This document shows positions 18,341 to 29,211 of a DNA stretch of 64,000 nt, piece after piece; the stretch's first letter is position 1, and each line of letters opens with the position of its first letter. A program made the translations under genes and the position numbers. Origin of the DNA: Pararhizobium sp. (GTDB lineage Bacteria > Pseudomonadota > Alphaproteobacteria > Rhizobiales > Rhizobiaceae); assembly GCA_017794825.1 (NCBI GenBank), contig CP051237.1, forward strand, positions 2,480,001 through 2,544,000, given 5' to 3'. The notes beneath the pieces are model-generated. The model worked only from the letters and a program-made list of their open reading frames with translations, made no database searches and was not told the origin of the DNA.

Positions 18341-21300
18341 CTCGAAGAAATCTGTTCACGATCCCGCCGGGCGCGCCCTTTCTCAAGGTGCTGGCCGCGC
18401 GCCTGTGTGACGGAACGCTGATCGAGGGATTTCGCCATCGCGCCGACGATCCGCTGTCGCTGGCCTCCGCAGTGATCTACGTTCCGACGCGCAGGGCGGC
18501 GCGCGCGCTGCGATCCGAGTTCGTCGACCTTCTGCCCGCCCCGAGCGCCATATTGCCGGTCATCCGGCCACTGGGAGACTATGACGAGGACGCGGGCTTT
18601 TTCGACGAGACGATCGCGCGGGAGGACCTCGCGCCGCCTGTCGGTCAGACCGAAAGACTGCTCGAACTTGCCAACCTGATTCTCGCCTGGAAACGCCGGC
18701 TGCCGCAGGCGGTCGCCGACGTGCATGGCGATCACCCGCTGCTCGCGCCGGCCAGCCCCGCGGACGCGGTGTGGCTGGCCAAAAGCCTGGCCGACTTGCT
18801 CGATTCCATGGAAACCGAGGAACGGCCCTGGTCGGCGCTTTCCGATGTCAGCAGCGAGGATCATGCGCGCTGGTGGCAATTGTCGCTGGAATTCCTCAAG
18901 ATCGCCTCGGTCTTCTGGCCGCAGAGGCTGGTCGAACTGGACAGGTCGAGCGCGGCGGCGCATCGCAATGTCGTCCTGCGCGCGGAAGCCGAACGCCTGA
19001 AGAGCGCTCCTCCCGACGGTCCGATAATCATCGCCGGTTCGACAGGATCGATCCCCGCGACGGCGGAACTGATGCGGACGGTGGCCGGTCTGGAGCGCGG
19101 CGCCGTGGTGCTGCCGGGACTGGATTTCAATATCAGCAATACGGTATGGCCGCTGGTCGGCGGCGCGCCGGCTGACGGATTTTTCGACCCTGCGATTTGC
19201 GCCCATCCGCAATATGGCCTCTTCGCCCTGCTCGCAAAACTCGAAGCCGTCCGCGACGACGTGAAGAGCCTGGCCGAACCGGATGCGGATATGGCCGTGC
19301 GCAACCGCATCGTCTCGACAGCGCTATTGCCCGCCGAGGCGACGCAAAGCTGGGTCGAAAGCGCTCTGACCGCGTCGGAGATCGCCGGCGCTTGCAGTCG
19401 GATCGAACTGATCGAGGCGGCGAACGAGCGCGAGGAAGCGCTGGCGATCGCGACCGCCATGCGACTTTCGGCCGAGCCGGACGCGGAGGGCACGCCGCGC
19501 AATGTGGCTCTGGTGACGCCCGACCGCAACCTGGCGCGCCGGGTTTCCGCCGAACTCAGGCGCTTCGGGATCGAGGCCGACGATTCCGGCAGACAGTCGC
19601 TTTCGCTCACTCAACCAGCGGCGATATGCCGGCTCATACTCGCCGCCTGCTGCCGACCGCAGGATCCGATTGCGCTTCTGTCGCTGCTGAAACATCCGCT
19701 CGCCCGCTTCGGCGGGACGGCGGGCGACGCGCGCAGAAACGCCCGCCTGTTCGAGCGAATCTCGCTCCGCGACGCGAAGTTTCCGGTTGAAACTGCGTCG
19801 ATCGTCGCGGCGTTCGATCTCCGGCTTGCGGAACGCCAGGCAGAGGCGCGTCATGCGCCCTTCTGGTGGCGACGCCTGACTGAAGCCGATATTCAGCGCT
19901 GCCGGGCCTTCGCAGAAACAGTGGAAACTGCGTTAGCGCCCCTGACAGGCGTAAAGGCCGCGCTGCCGGTCGCCGAATGGGTCGGCAAGACGATCGAGGC
20001 GCTCGAAGTCGTGGCGGCGAACGAAAGCGGCGACCTTTCGAACCTGTGGTCGGGAGAGGCCGGCGAGCGGCTGTACGGCCTGCTTGCGGAGATGCTCGAA
20101 GATCGCTCCGGGCTTGCCTGCAGCGCCTACGAATGGGCGAGCATGACGCCGGCTCTGCTGGCCGGCGAGATGGTCAAACCGCGCGCCGGGGGCCATCCGC
20201 ATGTGTTCATTTGGGGTTCTCTCGAGGCGCGACTGCAGCCGGTCGACACGCTGATCATGGCCGGTCTCAACGAGGGGACCTGGCCGGGCCAGACCTCGAC
20301 CGATCCGTTCCTGTCGCGCAGCATGATGACCGATATCGGCCTCGAACCGCCGGAAAGGCGGATTGGACTGGCGGCTCATGACTTCCAGATGAATCTCGGC
20401 GCGCCCCATGTGATCCTGTCGCGCTCCGCGCGCTCTGCGAACGCCCCAACTGTGCCCTCCCGCTGGCTGCAGCGGCTTCTTGCAATCGTCGGCGACGACG
20501 CAGCGACGGCCATGCGCGCACGCGGCGGCCGCTTCATACAATGGGCCAATGACCTTGATCTCGCCGACGACACGCCGCTGGCCGCCCGGCCGGCCCCGAA
20601 ACCGCCGGCGGAGCTGCAGCCAAAGCGCTACTCCTTCAGCGAAGTTCAGAAATTGCGACGCGACCCCTATGCGGTCTACGCCAGACGCGTTTTGCGGCTC
20701 GACCTGCCGGAAGAGCTGGGCCTGGAGCCCGGACCCGCCGAGCGCGGCACCTTGTATCACGGCATCGCCGAGCAATTTGCTGCAGTGGCGGGGCAGGACG
20801 ACGCCGAGGACCGTTTGCGCGACATCTGGACACAGGCTTTCGACAAAGCAGGCCTGCCGGCGCATATCCGCATCATCTGGCAGACCGAGTTCGAACGGAT
20901 CGCCGGACCGCTGATCAAATGGGAGCGCACCCGCGCGGCGGACATAGCGACACGCCATACCGAAATTCGCGCGGCCTATGACATTGATGCATGCGGCGTT
21001 CTTTTGACGGGGATCGCGGACCGGATCGACATCGCACATGACGGTACTGTCGAGATCATCGATTTCAAGACGGGCGCTTCTCCGAGCCGGAAGGTCGCAT
21101 GGACGCTTCTCGACCCGCAATTGCCGCTGGAGGGCGCAGCCCTTATGGCCGGCGCCTTTGCCGGCGTGGATCCTCTCGACCCCGAGCATCTAATCTATGT
21201 GCGGCTTCGTCCGGGTGACAATTTCAAACCGGAACGTGTGGACGGGTCATTCAAACTATCCGGCGGCAATGTAACGAAAACAGCCGTCGAACTTTCCAAC

Positions 21301-21474
21301 GAAGCCATTGTCCGATTCGCCGACCTGATCAACGCGCTGGCGCGCGGCGAACTCGGCTTCGCCTCGCAGGTCATTCCCGACGCCGCCGCTCAATATGGCC
21401 GCGAATACGACCATCTCGCCCGCGTCCAGGAATGGTCCATCCTGGAAGACGGCCAGAACGGGGATGGCGAATAA
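18337..21474 (+). CDS. addB: AddB subunit of the double-strand-break repair helicase-nuclease
   Basis: A 1045-residue partner of AddA in the AddAB enzyme, which resects broken DNA ends for RecA loading. The N-terminus lacks a standard Walker A, as in alphaproteobacterial AddB. IFIWGSLEARLQPVDTLIMAG and WPGQTSTDPFLSR are recognisable family blocks in the middle, and the C-terminal RecB-like nuclease motif is ITGIADRID...IIDFKTG (nt about 21000-21075). The start ATG 18337 overlaps the murU stop; the stop overlaps the addA start by one base, so the whole group is tightly coupled. Confidence 0.95.
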   Translation: MTRRNLFTIPPGAPFLKVLAARLCDGTLIEGFRHRADDPLSLASAVIYVPTRRAARALRSEFVDLLPAPSAILPVIRPLGDYDEDAGFFDETIAREDLAPPVGQTERLLELANLILAWKRRLPQAVADVHGDHPLLAPASPADAVWLAKSLADLLDSMETEERPWSALSDVSSEDHARWWQLSLEFLKIASVFWPQRLVELDRSSAAAHRNVVLRAEAERLKSAPPDGPIIIAGSTGSIPATAELMRTVAGLERGAVVLPGLDFNISNTVWPLVGGAPADGFFDPAICAHPQYGLFALLAKLEAVRDDVKSLAEPDADMAVRNRIVSTALLPAEATQSWVESALTASEIAGACSRIELIEAANEREEALAIATAMRLSAEPDAEGTPRNVALVTPDRNLARRVSAELRRFGIEADDSGRQSLSLTQPAAICRLILAACCRPQDPIALLSLLKHPLARFGGTAGDARRNARLFERISLRDAKFPVETASIVAAFDLRLAERQAEARHAPFWWRRLTEADIQRCRAFAETVETALAPLTGVKAALPVAEWVGKTIEALEVVAANESGDLSNLWSGEAGERLYGLLAEMLEDRSGLACSAYEWASMTPALLAGEMVKPRAGGHPHVFIWGSLEARLQPVDTLIMAGLNEGTWPGQTSTDPFLSRSMMTDIGLEPPERRIGLAAHDFQMNLGAPHVILSRSARSANAPTVPSRWLQRLLAIVGDDAATAMRARGGRFIQWANDLDLADDTPLAARPAPKPPAELQPKRYSFSEVQKLRRDPYAVYARRVLRLDLPEELGLEPGPAERGTLYHGIAEQFAAVAGQDDAEDRLRDIWTQAFDKAGLPAHIRIIWQTEFERIAGPLIKWERTRAADIATRHTEIRAAYDIDACGVLLTGIADRIDIAHDGTVEIIDFKTGASPSRKVAWTLLDPQLPLEGAALMAGAFAGVDPLDPEHLIYVRLRPGDNFKPERVDGSFKLSGGNVTKTAVELSNEAIVRFADLINALARGELGFASQVIPDAAAQYGREYDHLARVQEWSILEDGQNGDGE

Positions 21475-24400
21475 TGAGCGATTCCTTCGATATCAACTGG
21501 ACGCAGGCGCAGCAGGAAAAGGCGTCCAATCCAGCCCGGTCCGCCTGGGTGTCGGCCAACGCCGGCTCGGGCAAGACACATGTGCTGGCGCAACGGGTGA
21601 TCCGGCTGCTCCTGAATGGCTGCCGGCCATCAGCCATTCTATGCCTGACCTACACGAAGGCGGCCGCCTCCGAAATGTCGAACCGGGTTTTCGAGCGACT
21701 TGCGGAATGGACCAGACTGGATGACGCCACGCTGTCAGACAGACTGACGGACATTGAGAGGCGCCGGCCGGACGCCGTGCGCCTTGGCTTTGCGCGCCAG
21801 CTGTTCGCGCGCGCGCTGGAAACGCCGGGCGGCCTGAAAATCCAGACGATACACGCCTTCTGCGAGGCGGTGCTGCACCAGTTTCCGCTGGAAGCCAATG
21901 TGGCCGGCCATTTCGAGGTTCTCGACGAGTCCGGCGCGCGACGCCTGCTCGACGAGGCCCGCGAAACCTTGCTGACGGAGGTGGCGCAGGACGCCGATGC
22001 GAGACTGGTCGATGCGTTCAGAAACGTGCTGGCGGCCAGCGGCCAATGGGGTATGGACCGGCTGTTCGAGGAGATCGTCGGAGAGCGCGCCGCCATCAAC
22101 GAATTCCGTTTCGTGGCCGAACGCCAGGGCGGCGAGGAACAACTGCTGCGGCGGATCACCGGGCTCGATCCGGACGAAACGGAGGCTTCCATTGTCCGCT
22201 CAGTCTGGCCGCTCGCCGGGTTTCAGGGACCCGCGCTCGCCGAGTTTTCGGAAATCGCGCGCAGTCTGAAAGCCAAGCGGGCGATCGAATTTGCGGACGG
22301 ACTGATACAGGCCGCGGCGCTGGACGATCCGCAGGATCGCTATTCAACGTTTGAGAGGCTGTTTCTGACGTCGGAGGGCAAGCCACGCAAACTCGGCTCC
22401 CTGGCGACAAAATCGCTTCTGGAGGCGATTCCCGATCTGGAAGACCGGATTGCGGAGGCGCAAGAGCACTTCATGGCGGGCCGAGACCGGCTGCAGAGGT
22501 TGCGCATGGTTTTGCTGACCTGCGACGCGCTGGTTCTCGCACGGCGTCTCGACGCTGGCTACGAAGCGCTGAAGCGGCGCGACGGCAAACTTGATTTCGA
22601 CGACCTGGTCGCCCGAACGGGCGCACTGCTCGCACGAGACGGCGCGGGTCCATGGGTGCACTACAAGCTCGATCGCGGCATCGACCATATTCTCGTCGAC
22701 GAGGCGCAGGACACAAGCCCCGAGCAATGGGCGGTGATCAGCCGGCTCGCTGCGGAATTCTTTGCCGGACAGTCCGCGCGCGAGACGCTTCGCACCCTGT
22801 TCGCCGTCGGCGACGAGAAACAGTCGATCTACTCCTTCCAGGGCGCGCGACCGGATCTCTTCCGGATCAAGGAAAGGGAGTTTTCCCGGCAGGCAATCGA
22901 GGCGGATCGCCATTTCGAGCGGCGGCCGCTACGCCTGTCGTTCCGGTCGACGGCAAGCGTGCTGGCGGCCGTGGATACGGTGTTCGGGAACGAACAGAAC
23001 AGCCGGGGTCTTGGCGACCCGAACGAACCGGTCGCACACGCCTCCAATCGCGGCCGGGAACCGGGAGTCGTCGAACTGTGGGAGATCATCGGCAAACAGG
23101 CGACAGACGATCACGAAGACTGGCGCGCGCCCTTCGACGCAATCGCGGAGGCCGCGCCGCCGGCGGAACTGGCGCGCCGGATTTCCGGGACGATCGTCGA
23201 CTGGCTTCGCAACGAGGAATGCATCGTGCGCGGAGGCGCGCAGCGTCCGATCACCGCCGGGGACATCCTGGTGCTGGTGCGCAAGCGGGACGCCTTCGTC
23301 AATGCGCTGATGCGCGAACTAAAGAAGGCGAAGATCGCCGTCGCCGGCGCGGACCGGCTGGTGCTGACAGGGCATATCGCCGTGCAGGACCTGATGGCGC
23401 TCGGACGGGTCATGCTGATGCCCGGAGACGATCTGTCGCTGGCCTCTGTCCTCAAGAGCCCGCTGTTCGGTTTTGACGAAGACATGCTGTTTCGCCTGGC
23501 GGCCGAGCGGCCCGAACGCGCGAGCCTCTTCGATCATCTGGCAACGCTCGCCCAATCGGAAGGCGGCGCCTGGCTGGAGGCGCATTCCCGGATATCCGGG
23601 CTGCTTGCGATCGCCGACGCCGTTTCGCCTTTCGAATTCTATGCGCGCCTGCTTGGACCCGACGGCGGCAGACAGCGCTTCCTCGCCCGGCTCGGTTCGG
23701 AAGCCGGCGACATTCTGGACGAATTTCTTTCCTTCTGCCTCGATCATGAATCCGGCGACCTTCCGGGGCTGCAGGGCCTGATCGCCGCGCTGGAAAGCGC
23801 CTCTCCCGTCATCAAGCGCGAACTGGAGCAGGGGCGAGACGAAATCCGCATCATGACGGTGCACGCTTCCAAGGGGCTCGAGGCGCCGGTGGTTTTCCTT
23901 GTGGATTCCGGAGGCAAACCGGCCGACGAACGTCACGCGCCGCGCCTGCAGACGCTGCCGATAGAGGCCGCAACCGGATTGCCCGTGTCCGCGCCGCTCT
24001 GGATACCCGGCAAAGCCTACGCCAACAGCGTCGGCGACGCGATGAAGTCGGACTGGCTCGCGGCCATGGACGACGAGTACAGGCGGCTTCTCTATGTCGG
24101 GATGACCCGCGCCGCCGACCGGCTGATCGTCTGCGGCTACCATGGAATCAAGGTTCCGTCCTGGCGTCACTGGCACGCGATCGTCAAGAACGCCTTCTCG
24201 GACAATGCTTCCGCTTCGCCCGCGACATTCAGCGCCGGGGGCGCGCAGTGGGAGGGTCTGCGCTACACGCTGCACGACGCGGAGGATTTTCAACGGCAGA
24301 CGGGCAAGGTTGCGCCCGAAAGCGACCACGCGCCGCTTCCCGATGCGCTTGGCCGGCCGCTGCCGAAGCCCAGGCGGCTGCCGCGTCCCTTGACGCCGTC

Positions 24401-25004
24401 GTCGACGGGCCTCGCAGTCGAAACCGAGCCCTCCGACGCGCCGGTCATGACGTCGCCTTTCGACAGCGAGCGCGGCGACAGCCGGCCGCTGGAGCGTGGC
24501 CGGATCGTGCACAGGCTGCTGCAGCTTCTGCCCGATCAGGCGCCCGCCGACCGGCGGCGTCTGGCCGCGCGCTATCTGTCGCGGGCGCTCGCCGACTGGA
24601 GCCCGCCGGACCGAGACGCCCTCGCCGACAGCATTCTCGCGATCCTGGAGGACGCCCGGTTCGCGCCGGTCTTCTCTCCCGGCAGCCGCGCGGAGGTATC
24701 GATGATGGGAACCCTGGAAATCGCCGGCGAACAGCGGGCGGTTTCGGCGCGACTCGACCGGCTCGCCGTAACGGGCGACGAAGCACTGATCGTGGACTAC
24801 AAGACCGACCGCAACCCGCCGGTCGACGAGAGCGGGGTCGCCCAGGTTTACCTGACGCAGCTTGCCCTCTACCGCGCGCTTCTGCAACCGATCTATCCTG
24901 ATCTTACGGTGCGCGCGGCGCTGCTCTACACTGAAGCTCCGCGCCTGATCGTCTGCGACAACCGGCGCCTCGACGAGACGCTTTCCGCGCTGTCGACAAT
25001 GTGA
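21474..25004 (+). CDS. addA: AddA subunit, UvrD-type helicase-nuclease
   Basis: A 1176-residue ATP-dependent 3'-5' helicase and nuclease acting with AddB. Walker A is [16 protein letters not shown] (about residues 25-40), motif II is [14 protein letters not shown], motif III/IV includes [19 protein letters not shown], helicase motif V is [14 protein letters not shown], motif VI is [11 protein letters not shown], and the C-terminal nuclease carries [13 protein letters not shown]. The start ATG at 21474 overlaps the addB stop codon TAA by one base. It is followed by trxA, which has its own promoter. Confidence 0.96.
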   Translation: MSDSFDINWTQAQQEKASNPARSAWVSANAGSGKTHVLAQRVIRLLLNGCRPSAILCLTYTKAAASEMSNRVFERLAEWTRLDDATLSDRLTDIERRRPDAVRLGFARQLFARALETPGGLKIQTIHAFCEAVLHQFPLEANVAGHFEVLDESGARRLLDEARETLLTEVAQDADARLVDAFRNVLAASGQWGMDRLFEEIVGERAAINEFRFVAERQGGEEQLLRRITGLDPDETEASIVRSVWPLAGFQGPALAEFSEIARSLKAKRAIEFADGLIQAAALDDPQDRYSTFERLFLTSEGKPRKLGSLATKSLLEAIPDLEDRIAEAQEHFMAGRDRLQRLRMVLLTCDALVLARRLDAGYEALKRRDGKLDFDDLVARTGALLARDGAGPWVHYKLDRGIDHILVDEAQDTSPEQWAVISRLAAEFFAGQSARETLRTLFAVGDEKQSIYSFQGARPDLFRIKEREFSRQAIEADRHFERRPLRLSFRSTASVLAAVDTVFGNEQNSRGLGDPNEPVAHASNRGREPGVVELWEIIGKQATDDHEDWRAPFDAIAEAAPPAELARRISGTIVDWLRNEECIVRGGAQRPITAGDILVLVRKRDAFVNALMRELKKAKIAVAGADRLVLTGHIAVQDLMALGRVMLMPGDDLSLASVLKSPLFGFDEDMLFRLAAERPERASLFDHLATLAQSEGGAWLEAHSRISGLLAIADAVSPFEFYARLLGPDGGRQRFLARLGSEAGDILDEFLSFCLDHESGDLPGLQGLIAALESASPVIKRELEQGRDEIRIMTVHASKGLEAPVVFLVDSGGKPADERHAPRLQTLPIEAATGLPVSAPLWIPGKAYANSVGDAMKSDWLAAMDDEYRRLLYVGMTRAADRLIVCGYHGIKVPSWRHWHAIVKNAFSDNASASPATFSAGGAQWEGLRYTLHDAEDFQRQTGKVAPESDHAPLPDALGRPLPKPRRLPRPLTPSSTGLAVETEPSDAPVMTSPFDSERGDSRPLERGRIVHRLLQLLPDQAPADRRRLAARYLSRALADWSPPDRDALADSILAILEDARFAPVFSPGSRAEVSMMGTLEIAGEQRAVSARLDRLAVTGDEALIVDYKTDRNPPVDESGVAQVYLTQLALYRALLQPIYPDLTVRAALLYTEAPRLIVCDNRRLDETLSALSTM

Positions 25005-25015
25005 GCACGCCTGCC

Positions 25016-25044
25016 TTGAAATTCCGCCGGCCGTGTCTGATATT
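25016..25044 (+). promoter_or_regulatory. Sigma-70-type promoter of trxA
   Basis: TTGAAA at 25016-25021 and GATATT at 25039-25044 with an ideal 17-bp spacer, 60 bp before the trxA start and directly after the addA stop. Confidence 0.55.
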
Positions 25045-25104
25045 AGGTCCAACGACTGGGTCCGATTCTTTTCGGGCCCGAATTCAATTCGAAGGAGCAA
25101 ATTC

Positions 25105-25425
25105 ATGGCCACAGTGAAGGTCGACAACGCGAATTTCGAGAAGGAAGTCCTCAATTCCACCGAGCCGGTGGTTGTCGATTTCTGGGCCGAATGGTGCGGT
25201 CCGTGCAAGATGATCGCCCCCAGCCTCGAGGAAATCTCCGCAGAGATGGCAGGCAAGATCAAGGTCGCAAAGCTTAATATCGACGAAAACCCGGAGCTCG
25301 CGGCCCGCTACGGCGTGCGCTCGATCCCGACGCTGACCATGTTCAAGGCCGGCGAAGTCGCCGACATGAAGGTGGGCGCGCTGCCGAAATCGGCGCTTTC
25401 CAGCTGGATCAGCGGCGCCGTCTGA
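25105..25425 (+). CDS. trxA: Thioredoxin 1
   Basis: Cytoplasmic disulfide reductase of 106 residues. The active site is WCGPC (Cys31, Cys34) in [11 protein letters not shown], and the cis-proline loop is RSIPTL. Typical length and fold. AAGGAG precedes ATG 25105; the frame is open upstream but without homology. It lies between addA and a terminator in the standard rhizobial order addB-addA-trxA, with folC converging from the other side. Confidence 0.96.
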   Translation: MATVKVDNANFEKEVLNSTEPVVVDFWAEWCGPCKMIAPSLEEISAEMAGKIKVAKLNIDENPELAARYGVRSIPTLTMFKAGEVADMKVGALPKSALSSWISGAV

Positions 25426-25451
25426 GCAGACTCACTTTTTTCAAGCATTCG

Positions 25452-25485
25452 ACCCGCAAGGCTTCAGGCCTTGCGGGTTTTTCTT
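25452..25485 (+). terminator. Rho-independent terminator of trxA
   Basis: Eleven-bp stem (ACCCGCAAGGC at 25452-25462 pairs with GCCTTGCGGGT at 25468-25478), 5-nt loop, then TTTTTCTTT. It starts 26 bp after the trxA stop. Confidence 0.92.
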
Positions 25486-25992
25486 TGCCCCGTGCGCGCC
25501 GGAATCAGAATGCAATGGCTGGTTTTGCATATGGGCCGGATGGATCTCGGCTCAAGGCCGGGATGAGGAAGGAGAAGTGTAGAAGCATCAAGCCTTTGTT
25601 ATTGCTGCATATTTTTCATTAAAATTACAGCGCCGCCTTGCCTTCCTATTTGGCTTTGTTTCGGGAATTTGACTTTTCCGCTCGTTGGAGATCTGGCTTC
25701 GTTTCGGGAATCGGCAATTTACAGACCGAACACCCTCTCGGGAGCCCCATAAAACCTATCTCCATTCAGCAGGCTGTACGCGACAGAACAGGGCATTCAT
25801 CCAATCTGGCTTTGTTTCGGGATTTTCAATTTTCCTTCTTTCAGGACGATCTGGCTTTGTTTCGGGAATCGGCGTTTTTAACAGTTTCTCAACGCGTGGA
25901 CTGACACTGACACCGTGTTGCGAAAGGCGTAAGTATAGCGCATCCAGCCCGAAAATGCACCATGCGTTCTGTCTTTGTTCCGCTGATCGCAA
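25486..25992. other. Non-coding gap between trxA and folC
   Basis: These 507 bp lie between two convergent gene groups, so no promoter is needed here. They contain the four-copy repeat described separately and an AT-rich block around 25600-25630. No supported gene: the 88-codon plus-strand frame at 25638-25904 is made of the repeats. Confidence 0.6.
25650..25868. repeat. Four imperfect direct repeats, core GGCTTTGTTTCGGGA
   Basis: Core copies begin at 25652, 25695, 25808 and 25853 (the second reads GGCTTCGTTTCGGGA). They form two pairs: spacing 43 and 45 bp inside pairs and about 157 bp between pairs, so an 80-bp module seems to have been duplicated and then diverged. The preceding bases TCT/GATCT and the following ATCGGC are also shared by some copies. 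The copies are too few, too short and too irregular for CRISPR. Similar TGGCTTYGTTTCG-rich intergenic repeats occur, as I recall, in Mesorhizobium-type genomes. Function unknown. Confidence 0.8.
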
Positions 25993-27327
25993 CTATCGCG
26001 GCGGGGTTCCGTTTTCCGCCAGAATCTCGCCGACCAGATAGAGCGAGCCGCAGATCAGGATGCGCGGCGGGACGTCGAGCTTCTTCCAGTCTTCGGCCAT
26101 CAGATCGAGGGCCTGGTAGATATCGCTGGCCGGCTGGGCGGTCAGGCCCGCGCGCGCGGCGTCGTCGGCCAGCGCGACCGGATCGATGCCTGCCTCCGAG
26201 CCGCTGACCGGTATGGCGTAGACGTGACGCACCATATCCTCGAAGACGCGAAAATAACCGAGCGGATCCTTGGTGTTGATCATGCCGGCGATGAGAAAAA
26301 GCGGCCGCGAAAAGCGTTCCTCGAGCTCCGCCAGGGTTTCCGCCACGACGACGGCCGCGCCCGGATTGTGGCCGCCATCGACCCATATTTCAGCGCCGGT
26401 CAGCGCCGCGTCGACAATCCGGCCGGATGACAGGCGCTGCATGCGACCCGGCCAGCTGACGGTCTGCAGGCCTTTTTCGATCGCCTCGGGGGCGCAGACC
26501 AAACCCGCCGCCCTGATCGCGCGAATGGCCGCGGCCGCGTTGGCGATCTGGTGGCGGCCGTTCAGCGCCGGCAACGGAAGATCGAGCAGGCCCGTTTCGT
26601 CCTGGTAGACGAGGCGTCCATGCTCCTCAAAGGCCTGGAAATCCTGCCCGTAAACGCTGACCGGGCTTCCAAGCCTGTCGGCGGCCGATACGATCGTCTC
26701 GCGCGCCGCATCCTCGGCTTGAAAGCCGACAACAACCGGACATCCCGGCTTGATGATGCCCGCCTTTTCGGCGGCGATCAGCTCCACCCGGTCGCCGAGA
26801 AAGGCCTGATGGTCGAGGGCGATCGGCATGATCAGGCTAACCGCGGGATTGCCGAGGACGTTGGTCGCGTCGAAACGGCCACCCAGACCGACTTCGATGA
26901 TCGCGACGTCCGCCGGCTGTTCGCTGAAGAGCAGGAACATCACCGCAGTCAGGATCTCGAAAACAGTGATGGGCTGGCCGCCATTGGCCTCGGCGACCCG
27001 TTCGATCGCGTCGGCGAACAGAGCGTCGTCAACCAGCTGTCCGGGCTGTAATTTGGAGGCAATGCGATAGCGCTCGCGCCAGTTCACCAGATGCGGCGAG
27101 GTGTGGACATGCACGCCAAGGCCCGCGGCCTCGAGCATGGACCGGCAAAACGCCGTCGCCGACCCCTTGCCGTTGGTGCCGGCCACATGAATGACGGGCG
27201 GCAGACGGTCCTGGGGGTCGCCAAGGCGGCTCAGCAGTTTACGTATGCGTTCGAGCGAGAGATCGAAACCCTTCGGATGAAGGGTCATCAGGCGTTCGAT
27301 TGCTTCAGTCGCTCTTGTCTTTGTCAC
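25993..27327 (-). CDS. folC: Bifunctional folylpolyglutamate/dihydrofolate synthase
   Basis: Adds glutamate to dihydropteroate and tetrahydrofolate. Of its 444 residues, [13 protein letters not shown] is the ATP-binding P-loop, [15 protein letters not shown] and [12 protein letters not shown] are the Mur-ligase-family signatures, and the C-terminal [11 protein letters not shown] is the glutamate-binding region. I place the start at GTG 27327 ([14 protein letters not shown]), matching rhizobial FolC N-termini, which gives a 23-bp overlap with accD; the frame is open to 27372. It is last in the operon trpF-trpB-trpA-accD-folC. Confidence 0.92.
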   Translation of the reverse strand: MTKTRATEAIERLMTLHPKGFDLSLERIRKLLSRLGDPQDRLPPVIHVAGTNGKGSATAFCRSMLEAAGLGVHVHTSPHLVNWRERYRIASKLQPGQLVDDALFADAIERVAEANGGQPITVFEILTAVMFLLFSEQPADVAIIEVGLGGRFDATNVLGNPAVSLIMPIALDHQAFLGDRVELIAAEKAGIIKPGCPVVVGFQAEDAARETIVSAADRLGSPVSVYGQDFQAFEEHGRLVYQDETGLLDLPLPALNGRHQIANAAAAIRAIRAAGLVCAPEAIEKGLQTVSWPGRMQRLSSGRIVDAALTGAEIWVDGGHNPGAAVVVAETLAELEERFSRPLFLIAGMINTKDPLGYFRVFEDMVRHVYAIPVSGSEAGIDPVALADDAARAGLTAQPASDIYQALDLMAEDWKKLDVPPRILICGSLYLVGEILAENGTPPR

Positions 27328-28309
27328 CTGGCTCCGATCCGGCGGCTTCGACCGTCTCGAGTTCCTCGTCAACAGCCGGCGGCTCGGCGGCGTCGGCCGG
27401 CGGCGCTTTGGCTTCCGGCTCCTCGACGGCGGCGTCGAGGCTGACAGGCGCCTCGGGCGCAGGCAGGCGCATCAGCATCCTGAGCAGGCGGGCCAGCGTG
27501 TCCGGCAGCTCCTGGCGGGTCACCACCATGTCGACCATGCCGTGTTCCATCAGATATTCGGATGTCTGGAAGCCCTCTGGAAGCTTCTCATGGACGGTCT
27601 GCTCAATGACGCGTTTACCGGCAAAGCCGATCTCCGCGCCAGGTTCGGCGATGTGGATATCTCCGAGCATGGCGTAGGACGCCGTCACGCCGCCGGTCGT
27701 CGGGTTGGTCAGCACGACGATGTAGGGAAGGCCCGCCTCTTTCAGCATTTCCACGGCGACCGTGGTCTTGGGCAACTGCATCAGCGACAGGATGCCCTCC
27801 TGCATGCGCGCGCCGCCGGAGGCTGGGAACATGACGAGCGGGCAATCGTTGCGGATCGCCGCCTCGAAGGCCTGGACAATCGCCTCGCCCGCAGCCACGC
27901 CCAGTGAACCGCCAATGAAGTTGAAATCATGCGCGCAGGCGACGAGCTTCAGCCCCTTGACCGCGCCGATCCCGGCGACGATGGAATCCTCCAGACCGGT
28001 CTTCGAGCGGTTGTCGCGCAGACGGTCGGAATATTTTTTCGAATCGCGGAATTTCAGCGGATCCTGCGGAACCTGCGGCGCTGGCAACTCCTCGAATTCG
28101 CCCGCGTCGAACAGATAGCCGAGGCGCTGCCGCGCGGTGATGCGCATGTGGTGACCGGAACCCGGGATGACCCACATGTTTTCCTCGAGATCGGTGTGAA
28201 ACACCATCTCTCCGGTCGCCGGACATTTGATCCAGAGATTTTCCGGCACCTCCCGGCGGCCAAGCATGGAGCCGAATTTCGGCCGGACAAAGCTGGTGAT
28301 CCAGTTCAA
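27305..28309 (-). CDS. accD: Acetyl-CoA carboxylase carboxyltransferase subunit beta
   Basis: Beta subunit of carboxyltransferase, forming malonyl-CoA with AccA. The 334-residue protein has the crotonase-like core ([46 protein letters not shown]). The N-terminal zinc ribbon of E. coli AccD needs four Cys; here the region [20 protein letters not shown] keeps only one, as in other rhizobial AccD. A low-complexity acidic Pro/Ala tail (about residues 285-334) follows the core. It lies between trpA (54-bp gap) and folC (overlap). Confidence 0.95.
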   Translation of the reverse strand: MNWITSFVRPKFGSMLGRREVPENLWIKCPATGEMVFHTDLEENMWVIPGSGHHMRITARQRLGYLFDAGEFEELPAPQVPQDPLKFRDSKKYSDRLRDNRSKTGLEDSIVAGIGAVKGLKLVACAHDFNFIGGSLGVAAGEAIVQAFEAAIRNDCPLVMFPASGGARMQEGILSLMQLPKTTVAVEMLKEAGLPYIVVLTNPTTGGVTASYAMLGDIHIAEPGAEIGFAGKRVIEQTVHEKLPEGFQTSEYLMEHGMVDMVVTRQELPDTLARLLRMLMRLPAPEAPVSLDAAVEEPEAKAPPADAAEPPAVDEELETVEAAGSEPGDKDKSD

Positions 28310-28363
28310 GATGAACTCCCGTGCAAGAGATATTGTGCGTTACATCTCTTCATAATTGGTGAT

Positions 28364-29203
28364 TTATTCGGCCGCGGCAAGGCGTGCGGCGCGAACGCCG
28401 TCGGCCAGTGACCGAACCAGGTCGGTCACGGCCTGCACCGAACCGCCTGTCGCACGGTCTTGATCGTCAAGCGAACCGGCGATCGCGTTGACGATCGCCG
28501 TGCCAACCACGACGCCGTCCGCCGTCGCGCCGATGGCGCGCGCCTGCTCGCCGGTCTTCACGCCGAATCCGACACAGACCGGAAGCTGCGTATGGCGCTT
28601 GATGCGCCGAACGGCGTCGCCCACCTTGTCCGTATCGGGCAAAGCGGAACCGGTTATACCGGTCATCGAGACGTAATAGACGAAGCCCGATGTATTGTTG
28701 AGAACGGCTGGCAGACGCCGGTCGTCGGTGGTCGGCGTCGCCAGACGGATGAAATTTATTCCCTTTTCCAGCGCCGGCAGACACAATTCGTCGTCCATTT
28801 CAGGCGGCAGATCGACGATGATCAGCCCGTCGAGGCCGGCGGCGAGCGCATCGGTCAGGAAACGGTCGACGCCGTAGATATAAATCGGGTTGTAGTAGCC
28901 CATGATCACGATCGGCGTATCGTTGTCGTCTTTCCGGAATTCGCGGACTATCTCGAGGGTCTTCGCCAGGGTCTGGCCGGATTTCAGCGCGCGTTGTCCG
29001 GCGGCCTGGATCGACGGTCCGTCGGCCATCGGATCGGAAAAGGGCGCGCCCAGCTCGATGACGTCGGAACCGGCGGCCGGTAGCGCCTTCATGATTTCCA
29101 GCGACGCCGCGAAATCGGGATCGCCGCCCATGAAATAGGTCACGAGCGCCGGTCGTCCCTCCTCGGCCAGCGCCGCAAACCTTCTGTCCATACGTTCGGT
29201 CAT
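28364..29203 (-). CDS. trpA: Tryptophan synthase alpha subunit
   Basis: Cleaves indole-3-glycerol phosphate to indole and glyceraldehyde 3-phosphate within the alpha2-beta2 complex. In its 279 residues the catalytic Glu lies in [19 protein letters not shown], with Asp in the same block, and the [10 protein letters not shown] and [11 protein letters not shown] phosphate-binding loops are present. ATG 29203 begins [13 protein letters not shown], the rhizobial N-terminus, 8 bp after the trpB stop. The frame extends further into trpB but that is not used. Confidence 0.97.
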   Translation of the reverse strand: MTERMDRRFAALAEEGRPALVTYFMGGDPDFAASLEIMKALPAAGSDVIELGAPFSDPMADGPSIQAAGQRALKSGQTLAKTLEIVREFRKDDNDTPIVIMGYYNPIYIYGVDRFLTDALAAGLDGLIIVDLPPEMDDELCLPALEKGINFIRLATPTTDDRRLPAVLNNTSGFVYYVSMTGITGSALPDTDKVGDAVRRIKRHTQLPVCVGFGVKTGEQARAIGATADGVVVGTAIVNAIAGSLDDQDRATGGSVQAVTDLVRSLADGVRAARLAAAE

Positions 29204-29211
29204 GTCCGCTC

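Noticed and set aside
25650..25868. CRISPR array
   Set aside because: Only four imperfect units, unequal spacers, no cas genes.
25638..25904. 88-codon frame across the direct repeats
   Set aside because: Its protein repeats the nucleotide repeat in shifted phases, has no ribosome-binding site and no known fold.
28320..28356. AAGAGAT/ATCTCTT inverted repeat between trpA and accD as terminator
   Set aside because: Weak AT-rich stem with a 12-nt loop and no T-run in either direction; the genes appear to be one operon.
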